A DNA stretch of 64,000 nt from CAWUFC02 sp963921335. Its GTDB lineage: Bacteria > Pseudomonadota > Gammaproteobacteria > Pseudomonadales > Halieaceae. The position numbers were made by a program, and so were the translations under genes. Below, one piece after another: positions 44,333-54,224 of this stretch. Location: contig CAWUFC020000001.1 in the NCBI GenBank assembly GCA_963921335.3, positions 1,488,001 to 1,552,000 on the forward strand, written 5' to 3'. Numbering within the stretch: position 1 is the first letter of the stretch; every line of letters starts with the position of its first letter. The notes under the pieces were generated by a model, which saw only the letters and a list, made by a program, of their open reading frames with translations, searched no databases and was not told the origin of the DNA.

Positions 44333-45531
44333 ATGGGTGGATTAACACCGCTGCAGGAGGCACTGCCGCTGATACTGGCTGAGGCCCAACCGTGCAGTCT
44401 GTAGAGCATTGTCCCCTTACCAGCGCCCTCGGGCGTGTCACGGCACAAGCCATCACATCATCGGTAGCGGTGCCCCTGGATGACAACTCGGCTATGGATG
44501 GTTATGCCGTGCGCAGTGCCGATGGCGCTGGCCCGCTAACGGTTACCCAGCGCATACCAGCGGGCAGCGTGGGTACCGAGGTGGCTGCCGGTACGGCCGC
44601 TCGCATATTTACTGGTGCGCCGGTACCGCCGGGCGCTGATGCCGTGGTCATGCAGGAGAATGCGGTTCAGGATGGTGATCAGCTCACGCTGACTCAAACT
44701 GTGAAGCCGCGGGAGAATATTCGTCCGGCCGGGCAGGACATTGCCGAAGGAGATGTGGTTTTCGAAGCCGGTCGTCGTCTGCAGGCTCAGGATCTCGGGG
44801 TGCTCGCCTCAATTGGTCTGGCTGAGGTGCCGGTGCGTCCGGCGCTGACAGTTGCCATTCTCTCAACCGGGGATGAACTGGTAGAACCCGGTTCAGGCCC
44901 ACTGCAATCGGGCCAGATCTACAATTCCAACCGTTTCACCCTGCGGGGCCTGTTGCAGAAGCTGGGTATGACGGTGGTGGATATCGGCATGGTGGAAGAC
45001 ACCGCCGAGGCCACCGCAGATGCCTTGCAACGCGCCGCTGAACAGGCCGACTGCATCATTAGCAGTGGCGGTGTGTCGGTGGGCGAAGAAGACCACGTCA
45101 AAGCACAGGTGGAGAAGCTGGGCGAACTTCGCCTTTGGAAGCTGCGCATCAAGCCCGGCAAGCCACTGGCCTACGGGCGTGTGGGCAATACGCCGTTTTT
45201 CGGATTGCCCGGCAATCCCGCTGCGGTGTTCGTCACGTTTAACCTGATCGTTAGGCCCTGGCTGTTGCGTTGCCAGGGCATCGAAGATGTTCAACCCTTG
45301 CACTTGCCCGCTCAGGCCGGCTTTGAGATCAAGCGCGCTGGTGGGCGTGAGGAGTATGTTCGGGTGCGCGCGCTGGTGGAGAACGGGCAGTTGGTCGCAC
45401 GGCTGCACGATAACCAGAGCTCCGGTGTGCTCAGTTCGGTCAGTTGGGCCAATGCGCTGGCCGTGGTGCCGCCCGGGCAAACCATAGCAGCGGGTGACAC
45501 AGTCGACCTGATTTTGCTCGATCAGCTGTAG
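44333..45531 (+). CDS. moeA: Molybdopterin molybdenumtransferase MoeA, apparent 1-base deletion near the start
   Basis: The ATG at 44333 encodes MGGLTPLQEALPLILAEAQP, an expected MoeA N-terminus, then hits TAG. One base later the frame continues VQSVEHCPLTSALGRVTAQA, DDNSAMDGYAVR and SGGVSVGEEDHVKAQVEKLG to the stop at 45529-45531. Adding a C to CC at 44390-44391 restores about 399 residues. MoeA inserts molybdate into adenylated molybdopterin. Starting at the internal GTG 44392 would delete the first helix, so the frameshift reading is preferred. It is coupled to moaB. Confidence 0.9.
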
Positions 45532-45537
45532 CTTCCG

Positions 45538-45580
45538 ATGGGGTCAGAGTACTTTGATTTTCAAAGTACTCTGACCCCAT
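45538..45580. repeat. Perfect 20-bp palindrome with GGGGTCAGA arms
   Basis: A 20-bp arm (45538-45557, ATGGGGTCAGAGTACTTTGA) and its exact complement (45561-45580) flank a TTT loop. It lies between the convergent ends of moeA and the beta-propeller gene, five bases from the latter's stop. It shares GGGGTCAGA arms with the element at 58420-58469 and resembles REP-type hairpins mobilised by RAYT transposases. It may also terminate both transcripts. Confidence 0.75.
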
Positions 45581-45584
45581 TGAT

Positions 45585-47120
45585 TTATTGATCCTTGGGG
45601 CGTGAGATTTGAAGGCCGCCCTGCACAGGCAGCAGTTCGAGATCTCCTGGCAACAGCCAGTTCAATAGCCAGTCCAGTGGCGCCAGCGCTGAGGTCATTA
45701 CTGCGCCCAGGCTATTGGTCAGCGTGCCGTCTGGCAGCACACCGGTAATGCCACTGGAATCGTCAACCAGCGGGGCCAGTACTCGAACGGCCTTTCCCGT
45801 GTGTATATCCAGTGCAATGACCTGCGAGCTGACGGGAATGCGAAACTCGGTAAATGGAATCCTGTAGCCATACATCATGGGCACCAGCACAGCGGTTTCG
45901 GTAACCACCGGGTTGCCGTTGGCTGTGTATTCTGCCTCTCCCAGCAGCCATGAGTCAGGCAAGCCGAGGTCAAGGGCGCTGCCGTCACTGCGCCAGGCAA
46001 CCTCGCCATCGGCGCGCATGGCAATCACCGAGGCGCCGCTGGATTGCAGGGCATACACGGTGCCGTCCGGTCCCACCGCAGCTGCGCCAGCAGCAGCCTG
46101 GGTTTTCTGCTTCCACAAAATCTCGCCGCTTACTGCATCTATGCCGTAAAACCAGCCTTCCTCATCACTCACGTACACCTGATGGCCGCTGGGTTACAGC
46201 GCCGGGCTTGAGCCGCTGCCGATACCAATCTCGGTGATAAAGGCTTCCTTCACTATGAGTGCATTGTTTTCCTCGTTCAGGTCCAGCCCATACAGTGCGC
46301 CGATGGCGGGGGTGGCACTGCTGCCAATCACGTAGATGCGGCCATCATCACTCACCGCTGGTGTATTGGCAGAGCGCATGCTGCCGCCAAAAATCAGTTG
46401 CCAGGCCCACTCGCGCAGTTGTGGGTCCATGATGTTGCCCCCCAGCAAGCTGTCAGGCATGGCCACGGTTTCAGAGTAGGGTGCCAGCACGGCAGGCAGG
46501 CGGTAGGGCTCATTCAGCTGTTTGCCAGTCTCCCTGTCTATGACCATGACGTCGCCGAAATTCGTTACACCTAATACATGGCCCGCTTTGGTAAAAGCGG
46601 CGGTGGTAAACGCGTTTACCAAGTGATCGCCGGCAGCGACCCAATCTCCGGGCTGCAGCTCAGGTAAAGGGATCTGCCACTTGATCTCACCATTGGGCTT
46701 AAAGGCGAACAACTGATTGCGGTCGCTGAGGTAAATATCGCCTTCTGTATCCACAATGGGGCTGGAGAGAATGGCACAGCCATCAACCCCAGTATCGGGG
46801 TCAGACCAGGGCGCGGATTGCCACAGCAGTTCGCCGTCTATATCAAAGGCATGCAGGTTACTGTGGCCTTTTGCCATGCCGGTGGTGACATAGAGGGATT
46901 GGCCATCGGGGCTGGTGACAGGCGCGGTCAACACAGAGGCGCCCGCAAGGGCAGTCCAGCTCTGGTAATTCAACTCGGCCACGTCGACGGGAACCGAGCG
47001 TCGATTGCCGGCGTCGTAGTGCAGGGTGGGCCAACCACCCGGGGAGTAAGTAGATGCGCTAAGCGTTTGGGACAGAACAAGCAGCGGAAGCAGTACCAGC
47101 CAGTGGCTTATTCTGTCCAT
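45585..47120 (-). pseudogene. PQQ-type beta-propeller secreted protein with an in-frame stop
   Basis: About 511 codons. A signal peptide (MDRISHWLVLLPLLVLSQTL) precedes repeated propeller blades (GQSLYVTTG, GDIYLSDRNQLFAFKPNGEI, GRIYVIGSSATPAIGALYGL, GWFYGIDAVSGEILWKQKT). A TAA at 46194-46196 interrupts SSPAL|PSGHQVYVSDE; the frame is unchanged on both sides and the blade pattern continues. A single TCA-to-TAA change would explain it, either a recent nonsense mutation or a base error. Function unknown; there are no dehydrogenase residues that I can identify, so a BamB-like or surface role is possible. Confidence 0.75.
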
Positions 47121-47141
47121 AGTCGGTGCCGTAACGGGTAT

Positions 47142-48365
47142 TTAGCCGTCGTAACGCTGAAACACGAGGCTGGCATTGGTGCCGCCAAAACCAAAGCTGT
47201 TAGACATCACGCGTTGCAGGCCGGCGTTGTCTTTGCGTTCAGTCGCAATCGGCACACCCTCGGCTTCCGGGTCCAGGTTCTCAATATTGATGGATTGGGC
47301 AATAAAGTCACCCTGCATCATCAACAGCGAGTAAATGGCTTCCTGCACACCGGCAGCACCCAGTGAGTGACCAGACAAACTCTTGGTGGAACCCACCATC
47401 GGAATGGTGCGGCCAGCATAGGCTTCCCTAACGGCCTTGAGTTCCTGCATGTCACCGGCAGGGGTGCTGGTGCCATGAGCATTGATGTAGTCGATATCGC
47501 CTTCAACAGTGGCCAGGGCCTGTTGCATACAGCTCACCGCACCTTCGCCTGAAGGCGCTACCATGTCATAGCCGTCAGAGCTGGCACCGTAGCCCACCAG
47601 TTCGGCGTAAATCTTGGCGCCGCGGGCCAGCGCGTGTTCAAGCTCTTCTACGACGACCATGCCGCCACCACCGGCGATCACAAAGCCGTCGCGGTCTGCG
47701 TCATAGGCTCGAGAGGCTCGTTCGGGGGTGTCGTTATACTTGGTCGACAGTGCGCCCATGGCGTCAAACAGGCTGCTCATGGTCCAGTGCAGTTCCTCAC
47801 CGCCACCGGCAAACACCATATCCTGCTTGCCCAGTTGAATCAGTTCACCGGCGTGGCCAATACAGTGGGCGCTGGTGGAGCAGGCAGAAGAAATCGAGTA
47901 GTTGGTGCCCTTAATCTTGAAGGGTGTGGCCAGGCAAGCTGACACGGTGCTGCCCATGGTCTGGGTCACACGGTAAGGGCCCACCCGGCGCAGGCCGCGG
48001 TCGCGCATGATGTCAGCAGCTTCCACCTGGCTGGAGGAAGAGCCACCACCTGAGCCGGCCACAATGCCGGTGCGCAGGTTGGAAATCTGGTCTTCAGACA
48101 GGCCCGCATCGGCAATGGCTTTCTGCATGGCGATATAGGCGTAAGCTGCCGCACCACCCATAAAGCGCAGTTGTTTGCGATCAATGTGTTCACTCAGGTC
48201 AATATCGATAGAGCCAGCCACGTGGCTGCGCATGCCCATGTCGATCATTTCCTGTTGCTGGGTAATGCCAGAGCGGCCTTCCCGCAGGGATTCAGTGACT
48301 GATTCAGCATCCAGGCCCAGGCATGAGGTAATACCAAGGCCGGTGATTACAACGCGTTTTGTCAT
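47142..48365 (-). CDS. fabB: Beta-ketoacyl-ACP synthase I
   Basis: A 407-residue condensing enzyme of type II fatty-acid synthesis, essential for unsaturated fatty acids together with FabA. Catalytic residues are in SSACSTSAHCIGHA (Cys), YINAHGTSTPAGD (His) and STKSLSGHSLGAAG (Lys/His). The fabA gene immediately upstream (20 bp gap) and the MTKRVVITGLGITSCLG start identify FabB rather than FabF. Confidence 0.96.
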   Translation of the reverse strand: MTKRVVITGLGITSCLGLDAESVTESLREGRSGITQQQEMIDMGMRSHVAGSIDIDLSEHIDRKQLRFMGGAAAYAYIAMQKAIADAGLSEDQISNLRTGIVAGSGGGSSSSQVEAADIMRDRGLRRVGPYRVTQTMGSTVSACLATPFKIKGTNYSISSACSTSAHCIGHAGELIQLGKQDMVFAGGGEELHWTMSSLFDAMGALSTKYNDTPERASRAYDADRDGFVIAGGGGMVVVEELEHALARGAKIYAELVGYGASSDGYDMVAPSGEGAVSCMQQALATVEGDIDYINAHGTSTPAGDMQELKAVREAYAGRTIPMVGSTKSLSGHSLGAAGVQEAIYSLLMMQGDFIAQSINIENLDPEAEGVPIATERKDNAGLQRVMSNSFGFGGTNASLVFQRYDG

Positions 48366-48385
48366 GATCGAATTCCTGAGTCGAA

Positions 48386-48886
48386 TTACTGGTACAGGCC
48401 CACACGCAGGCCGGTTGCCGTGTAAATTTCTTCGCCGTCTACCGAGACGGTGCCGTCGGCGATACCCATCACCAGCTTGCGTTCAATCAGGCGGGTGATA
48501 TGAATATCGTAGGTGACTTTACTGGCCGTGGGCAAAATTTCGCCGGTGAATTTAATCTCGCCGGCACCCAGGGCGCGTCCACGGCCGGGATTGCCCCGCC
48601 AGCCTAGGTAAAAGCCCACAATCTGCCACATCGCGTCCAGGCCCAGACAGCCAGGCATCACCGGATCGGTCTTAAAATGGCAGTCGAAAAACCAGAGGTC
48701 CGGCGTGATATCCAGCTCCGCCACAATATGCCCTTTTTCATGGCTGCCGCCATCGGCACTGATGTGGGTAATGCGGTCCATCATCAGCATGTTGTCTACT
48801 GGCAGTCGAGCATTGCCGGGGCCGAAAAGTTCACCGTTACCGCAGGCGATCAGTTCTTCTTTGGTATAGGAGCTTTGAGGGGTCAT
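48386..48886 (-). CDS. fabA: 3-hydroxydecanoyl-ACP dehydratase/isomerase
   Basis: A 166-residue hot-dog enzyme that dehydrates 3-hydroxydecanoyl-ACP and isomerises the trans-2 to the cis-3 product. The catalytic His is in WFFDCHFKTDPVMPG and the catalytic Asp in GCLGLDAMWQIVGFYLGW. It forms a fabA-fabB operon, as in pseudomonads, with a promoter shared back-to-back with manC (48916-48957). Confidence 0.96.
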   Translation of the reverse strand: MTPQSSYTKEELIACGNGELFGPGNARLPVDNMLMMDRITHISADGGSHEKGHIVAELDITPDLWFFDCHFKTDPVMPGCLGLDAMWQIVGFYLGWRGNPGRGRALGAGEIKFTGEILPTASKVTYDIHITRLIERKLVMGIADGTVSVDGEEIYTATGLRVGLYQ

Positions 48887-48915
48887 AACCGGTTCCGGGG
48901 TCGAGAGAGGTGCGT

Positions 48916-48943
48916 ATTCTAATGTCTGGTGACCACATGTCCA
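48916..48943 (-). promoter_or_regulatory. Probable fabAB promoter
   Basis: On the minus strand TGGACA (48938-48943) is followed after 16 bp by TAGAAT (48916-48921). The expected start is about 23 bases before the fabA ATG. It overlaps the candidate manC promoter on the other strand. Confidence 0.5.
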
Positions 48944-48957
48944 GCCTACGTTACACT
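48929..48957 (+). promoter_or_regulatory. Probable manC-galU-manB promoter
   Basis: GTGACC (48929-48934) is followed after 17 bp by TACACT (48952-48957). The predicted start is near 48964, about 36 bases before the manC ATG. The fabA promoter occupies the same DNA in the opposite direction. Confidence 0.4.
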
Positions 48958-48999
48958 AGCGCGCTTTGCCATTTTAGGCGATTTCAGCAAGGAAAAAGC

Positions 49000-50418
49000 A
49001 TGCTCAAGCCCGTTTTATTGTCTGGCGGCGTCGGTAGTCGGTTGTGGCCAGTCTCTCGTGAGGCCTATCCCAAGCAGTTTCTGCCGCTAGCGGGCGAAGA
49101 CAGCATGTTGGTAGATACCCTTAATCGCACCCAGGGCCTGGAGGGCGGTGCCCCCATGTTGGTCTGTAATGAGGAGCACCGCTTTATCGTTGCCGAGCAG
49201 TTGCGCAGCTGTGGGGTGACTGATGGCGAGATCATTCTCGAGCCGATTGGTCGCAATACGGCACCCGCGGTGGCCATCGCCGCCCTGCATGCACTAAAAA
49301 CTGACGCTGACGCTATTTTGCTGGTGCTGCCGGCGGATCATGTGATTGTTCAACCCAAGGCCTTTGCCGATGCGGTGCGAACGGCTTTGCCGTTGGCACT
49401 GAATGGCTGGCTGGTCACGTTTGGGGTGGTACCTGACAAACCCGAAACCGGCTATGGCTATATCAAGCAGGGAGAATCTCTGGGCGAGGCCGGCCACGCC
49501 ATCGAGCGCTTTGTTGAAAAGCCCGATTTGGCCACCGCCGAGCAATACCTCGCCAGCGGTGATTATCTGTGGAACAGTGGCATGTTCCTTCTGGGCGCCC
49601 AAACCTATATCAATGAGTTGCAGGCACTGGCGCCCGATATGCTGGCAGCCTGCCAGCAGGCTCTGTCTGGGGCTAGCGACGATCTCGACTTTGTGCGCCT
49701 GGACAGCGAATCGTTCGCCGCCTGCCCGAGCGACTCCATTGACTATGCGGTGATGGAAAAAACCAGTCAGGGCGCAGTGGTTGCTCTGGATTGCGGTTGG
49801 AGTGATGTGGGAGCCTGGTCAGCCCTGTGGGAGGTCGGTGAGGCCGACAGCCAGGGCAACGTGGTACAGGGTGATGTGCTACTGGACGATACCCGCAATA
49901 GTTTTGTGCGCAGCGAAACCCGCCTGGTGGCGGCAACGGGCGTCGACGATCTGGTTGTGGTGGAAACCACCGATGCGATACTCATTGCCAACCGTGACCG
50001 AGTTCAGGGTGTGAAGAACCTGGTGAACACCCTCAAGCAGCAGGAACGCAGTGAAGCCAATTTGCACGCCCGCGTCTATCGCCCCTGGGGCTCTTATGAA
50101 TCACTGATTGTCAGCGATCGCTTCCAGGTGAAACGTATCGTGGTTAACCCCGGCCAAAAGCTGTCGCTGCAAAAGCACCATCACCGCGCCGAACACTGGA
50201 TTGTGGTGGGCGGCACGGGTGAAGTGACCTGCGAAGACAAAGTCTTTACTCTGAGCGAGGATGAATCAACTTATATACCGCTGGGTCACAAACACCGTCT
50301 GGCCAACCCCGGCCAGATCCCACTGGAAATCATCGAGGTGCAATCGGGTACATATCTCGGGGAAGATGATATCGTGAGGTATGAAGACGTCTACGGACGC
50401 AGCGAGGTCGCCTCGTAA
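49000..50418 (+). CDS. manC: Mannose-1-phosphate guanylyltransferase / mannose-6-phosphate isomerase
   Basis: A 472-residue bifunctional enzyme of the AlgA/ManC/WbpW type. The N-terminal nucleotidyltransferase has LSGGVGSRLWPVSREAYPKQ and a type II phosphomannose-isomerase cupin lies at the C-terminus (QKLSLQKHHHRAEHWIVVGG). It supplies GDP-mannose and fructose-6-P/mannose-6-P interconversion. ATG 49000 has AGGA six bases upstream; earlier in-frame starts lie in the promoter region. With galU and manB it forms a sugar-nucleotide operon. Confidence 0.93.
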   Translation: MLKPVLLSGGVGSRLWPVSREAYPKQFLPLAGEDSMLVDTLNRTQGLEGGAPMLVCNEEHRFIVAEQLRSCGVTDGEIILEPIGRNTAPAVAIAALHALKTDADAILLVLPADHVIVQPKAFADAVRTALPLALNGWLVTFGVVPDKPETGYGYIKQGESLGEAGHAIERFVEKPDLATAEQYLASGDYLWNSGMFLLGAQTYINELQALAPDMLAACQQALSGASDDLDFVRLDSESFAACPSDSIDYAVMEKTSQGAVVALDCGWSDVGAWSALWEVGEADSQGNVVQGDVLLDDTRNSFVRSETRLVAATGVDDLVVVETTDAILIANRDRVQGVKNLVNTLKQQERSEANLHARVYRPWGSYESLIVSDRFQVKRIVVNPGQKLSLQKHHHRAEHWIVVGGTGEVTCEDKVFTLSEDESTYIPLGHKHRLANPGQIPLEIIEVQSGTYLGEDDIVRYEDVYGRSEVAS

Positions 50419-50448
50419 CTGGGGCTCAATGTTTAGGGAGATCAACGG

Positions 50449-51273
50449 ATGATCAATAAGTGCCTTTTTCCCGTGGCTGGTTATGGAACCCGATTTCTGC
50501 CTGCCACCAAGAGTATGCCGAAGGAAATGCTGCCGGTGGTGAACAAACCCCTGGTTCAGTACGGCGTAGAAGAAGCCATTGAGGCTGGCATGTCCACGGT
50601 TAGCTTTGTCACCGGTCGCGGTAAGCGAGCCATTGCCGATCACTTCGACATCAGCTACGAGCTCGAGCACCAGATCGCCGGTACCAGGAAAGAAACCTAT
50701 CTCGACAGCATCCGTAACGTGCTGGACCAGGGTGTCTTTACCATGGTTCGTCAGCGTGAAATGAAGGGCCTGGGCCACGCCATTCTGACCGGCGAACCCC
50801 TGATAGGTAACGAGCCCTTCGGTGTGGTTTTGTCTGATGATCTATGCCTGAATGACGGGCCTGGCGTGCTGGCCCAGATGGCTGAGCTTTATCGACAGTT
50901 TCGTTGCAGTATTGTTGCTATTCAGGAAGTGCCTGCGGAAGAGGTGAGCGCCTACGGTGTGATCGCCGGCGAAGCACTGAAAGACGGCATCTACAGGGTC
51001 GATGATATGGTTGAAAAGCCCGCTCCCGAAGACGCGCCATCGAACCTGGCTATTATTGGCCGCTACATTCTGACCCCCGATATCTTCGATATTATTCGCG
51101 ACACCCCACCGGGCAAGAACGGCGAGATGCAGATCACCGACGCACTGTTAACGCAGGCCAAGAAAGGCTGCGTTATGGCCTACAAGTTTCAGGGTCGTCG
51201 CTTCGACTGCGGCAGTGTGCCCGGTTTTGTTGAAGCCACGAATTACGTCTACGAGAACATTTTCCAGGAATAA
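50449..51273 (+). CDS. galU: UTP-glucose-1-phosphate uridylyltransferase
   Basis: A 274-residue GalU that makes UDP-glucose. The N-terminal MINKCLFPVAGYGTRFLPAT, KEMLPVVNKPLVQYGVEEAI and the C-terminal FDCGSVPGFVEATNYV are typical. AGGGAG lies eight bases before the ATG. It is placed between manC and manB, with a four-base gap to manB, indicating one transcription unit for surface polysaccharide precursors. Confidence 0.95.
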   Translation: MINKCLFPVAGYGTRFLPATKSMPKEMLPVVNKPLVQYGVEEAIEAGMSTVSFVTGRGKRAIADHFDISYELEHQIAGTRKETYLDSIRNVLDQGVFTMVRQREMKGLGHAILTGEPLIGNEPFGVVLSDDLCLNDGPGVLAQMAELYRQFRCSIVAIQEVPAEEVSAYGVIAGEALKDGIYRVDDMVEKPAPEDAPSNLAIIGRYILTPDIFDIIRDTPPGKNGEMQITDALLTQAKKGCVMAYKFQGRRFDCGSVPGFVEATNYVYENIFQE

Positions 51274-51276
51274 GCT

Positions 51277-52626
51277 GTGACCGAGCTGAGCTGTTTTAAG
51301 GCCTACGATGTACGGGGCCGCATTCCCGATCAACTTAACAACGATATCGCCTATCGCATTGGCCGAGCCTTTGCCCGTGTGATCAAGCCATCCAACGTGG
51401 TGGTTGGGCACGATATCCGCCTCACCAGCGAAGAGATCAAGCTCGCACTCAGCGATGGCCTGCGTGACGAAGGGGTGACCGTACACGATATTGGTTTGTG
51501 CGGTACCGAGGAGATCTACTTTGCCACCAGTCATGCCAACATGGATGGCGGCATTGCGGTGACGGCCAGCCACAATCCCAAAGATTACAACGGGATGAAG
51601 TTCGTTCGCGCCGGCTCTGAGCCGATCAGCGGTGACAGCGGCCTCCTCGACATCAAGGCATTGGCAGAGGCCAATGATTTCGGTGACCCGGCCGCTGTTC
51701 GCGGTGATTTCAAAGTGCTGGATACCGCCCAGGCCTATATCGATCACCTGCTGGGCTATGTAGATGTGGCTGCGCTCAAGCCCCTCAAGCTGGTTGTAAA
51801 CGCGGGCAACGGGGGCGCCGGTGGTGTGATCGACCGGATAGAATCTGCCTTGCCCTTTGAATTCATCAAGCTACACCACGAACCCGATGGACACTTCCCC
51901 AATGGTGTACCCAATCCCTTGCTGGAAGAGAATCGCGGCGTGACGATTGACGCTGTGAAAGCACATGGCGCTGATATGGGCATCGCCTGGGACGGTGACT
52001 TTGACCGCTGCTTCTTCTTTGACGAGAGCGGCGAGTTTATTGAGGGCTACTACCTGGTGGGGTTGCTGGCAGAAGCGTTTTTGCGCGAGCAGGGCGGTGG
52101 CAAGGTGGTGCACGATCCTCGGCTAACCTGGAACACCCAGGCCATTGTCAGCGATCTGGGTGGCGAGGCTGTGCAGAGCAAAACCGGTCACGCATTTATC
52201 AAAGAGCGCATGCGCGCAGAAAATGCTGTCTATGGTGGCGAGATGAGTGCCCACCATTATTTTCGCGAGTTCGCCTATTGCGACAGCGGCATGATCCCGT
52301 GGTTGCTGGTAGCAGCGATGGTCAGCGGTAAAGGCCCCCTGTCCCAGCTGGTGGCTGAACGCATGGCGGCGTTTCCATGCTCTGGGGAAATCAATCGCCA
52401 GATTGAAGATCCGACCGCGGTGCTGGCCAAAGCCGAAGCCACATACGGTAGCGATGCCTTATCGGTGGATCACACCGATGGTTTGAGTGTGGAATTCAGC
52501 GACTGGCGCTTTAACCTGCGCATGTCCAATACCGAACCGGTGGTGCGCCTGAATGTGGAAAGCCGCGCCGACGCTGCGTTAATGCAGGCCAAAACAGAAG
52601 AGCTGCTTGCCCTTATCGGGGGTTGA
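51277..52626 (+). CDS. manB: Phosphomannomutase (ManB/CpsG type)
   Basis: A 449-residue alpha-D-phosphohexomutase converting mannose-6-P to mannose-1-P. Motifs are the phosphoserine loop VTASHNPKDYNGMK, the magnesium site AWDGDFDRCFFF, the sugar-recognition loop GGEMSAHHYFR and the phosphate-binding SNTEPVVRLN. The start is a GTG three bases after the galU stop. It overlaps the convergent pgi gene by 14 bp. Some relatives also act on glucose. Confidence 0.93.
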   Translation: MTELSCFKAYDVRGRIPDQLNNDIAYRIGRAFARVIKPSNVVVGHDIRLTSEEIKLALSDGLRDEGVTVHDIGLCGTEEIYFATSHANMDGGIAVTASHNPKDYNGMKFVRAGSEPISGDSGLLDIKALAEANDFGDPAAVRGDFKVLDTAQAYIDHLLGYVDVAALKPLKLVVNAGNGGAGGVIDRIESALPFEFIKLHHEPDGHFPNGVPNPLLEENRGVTIDAVKAHGADMGIAWDGDFDRCFFFDESGEFIEGYYLVGLLAEAFLREQGGGKVVHDPRLTWNTQAIVSDLGGEAVQSKTGHAFIKERMRAENAVYGGEMSAHHYFREFAYCDSGMIPWLLVAAMVSGKGPLSQLVAERMAAFPCSGEINRQIEDPTAVLAKAEATYGSDALSVDHTDGLSVEFSDWRFNLRMSNTEPVVRLNVESRADAALMQAKTEELLALIGG

Positions 52627-54178
52627 GCAGCTCCTGGTAAATCCCTTTGCTAAGCACCTTACCCAGCTCTACGCCGTACTGATCAAACGAGTTAATCTGC
52701 CAGAGATGCCCGCTGCAAAAGGTGCGGTGTTCATACAGGGCAATCAGCGCGCCCACCGTTTCCGGGCTTAGTTCATCCAGTGAAATCAAATGGCAGGGTC
52801 GGTTACCCGGAATGGCCAGGTGACTTGCCAGCTGCTGGGCCTCTTCTTTAGGCACACCTCTTTGCAGCAGACTGGCGCGCGCCTCAGTCTCTGTGCGCCC
52901 AAAGGTAAAGGCCCTGGCCTGGGCCAGGCCATTGGCATAGAGGCGGGTGCGGGCATCGCTTTGGTGTGGATCTTTCAGGTCTATCAGTATCAGATCAATC
53001 GGGCACATCACAGTGCCCTGGTGCAGAAGCTGGTGAAAACTGTGCTGGCCATTGCTGCCCGCCTCACCCCAAAGCACCGGTGCGGTGTTGTAATCCACAG
53101 GCTGGCCCGAGCGGTTGACCTGCTTGCCGTTGCTCTCCATGGTCAGCTGCTGCAGGAAAGCGGGCAGCCGGCGCAACCTGTGCGAGTAGGGCAGTACGGC
53201 GTAGTTGTTCGCGCCCAGAAAGTTGACGTACCAGATTTCAAGCAGGCTAAGCAGGACCGGCAGGTTGCTCTCCAGTGGCGCGCGACGAAAATGCTGATCC
53301 ATAGCGGCGGCCCCATCCAGCAAGCGTCGAAAGCCGTCATAGCCAATGGCAAAGGCGATGCTCAGGCCCACCGCTGACCACAGTGAGAAGCGCCCCCCAA
53401 CCCAGTCCCACATCGGCAACATGTTGGCCTCGGGAATGCCCAGTTCCGCTGCCTTCTCGGTGTTGGTGCTGACAGCAAGCAGGTGTTTGGCGAGTTCGCC
53501 TTCAGGGCAACCCTCGTCGAGCAGCCACTGCCGTGCCCGCTCGGTATTGCTGAGAGTTTCTTCGGTGGTCATTGTTTTCGAACAGATGATAAACAGGGTT
53601 TGCTCGGCGGGCAGGGCCTTGAGCAAATCATTCAATTCATCGGGATCAACATTGGCGCAAAAATGTACCTGTGTTTTGCTGAGCTCACAGTCGGCCAGAG
53701 CCTGGCAGACCATGCGCGGTCCCAGGTCTGAGCCGCCAATGCCCAGGTTCACTACATGGCTAACCGGCAAGTCTGAATAGCCGCGATGATCGCCGCTATG
53801 CACCGCATCCACCCAGTCGCGCATTCTGTTCATGCAAGCCTGCACCTCGGCGTATTCTTGCTCCAGCCCTGCTGGCGCTTCGCTGCTCCTTAACAGGCAA
53901 TGGCCAACGGCGCGCTGTTCGGTGTTGTTAAGCAGGCTGCCATCAAACAGCTGTTCGCGGGCGGTGGGTAATTCAGCAGAGGCGGCAAGGCTGAGTAGTT
54001 GAGCCATTCCGCCGCGATCCAGCAGGGCGCCATTAAAGTCCAGTTGGATGCCGGCAGCTTGCACCTTGAACTCAGCGTTGCGCGCGGCATCGGCCTTGTT
54101 CAGATCGCCAATGCGTTTTTGTGCCAGGTCTTCTGCCAGTGCAGAGAGCGCCTTGCTTTCGGGATAGGGGAGGCTCAT
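52613..54178 (-). CDS. pgi: Glucose-6-phosphate isomerase
   Basis: A 521-residue PGI interconverting glucose-6-P and fructose-6-P. LGIGGSDLGPRMV, DWVGGRFSLWSAVGLSIA and NSFDQYGVELGKVL are the PROSITE-type signatures. It links central metabolism to the adjacent mannose and glucose nucleotide genes. The end overlaps manB. The length is slightly below the E. coli enzyme. Confidence 0.96.
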   Translation of the reverse strand: MSLPYPESKALSALAEDLAQKRIGDLNKADAARNAEFKVQAAGIQLDFNGALLDRGGMAQLLSLAASAELPTAREQLFDGSLLNNTEQRAVGHCLLRSSEAPAGLEQEYAEVQACMNRMRDWVDAVHSGDHRGYSDLPVSHVVNLGIGGSDLGPRMVCQALADCELSKTQVHFCANVDPDELNDLLKALPAEQTLFIICSKTMTTEETLSNTERARQWLLDEGCPEGELAKHLLAVSTNTEKAAELGIPEANMLPMWDWVGGRFSLWSAVGLSIAFAIGYDGFRRLLDGAAAMDQHFRRAPLESNLPVLLSLLEIWYVNFLGANNYAVLPYSHRLRRLPAFLQQLTMESNGKQVNRSGQPVDYNTAPVLWGEAGSNGQHSFHQLLHQGTVMCPIDLILIDLKDPHQSDARTRLYANGLAQARAFTFGRTETEARASLLQRGVPKEEAQQLASHLAIPGNRPCHLISLDELSPETVGALIALYEHRTFCSGHLWQINSFDQYGVELGKVLSKGIYQELLNPR

Positions 54179-54224
54179 CCCCTGATTATGGGGACTTGCT
54201 CAGGATGTGACAATAATGCCGCTG

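Noticed and set aside
44333..44404. A 23-codon leader peptide before moeA
   Set aside because: Its residues match the expected MoeA N-terminus, so a one-base shift explains it better.
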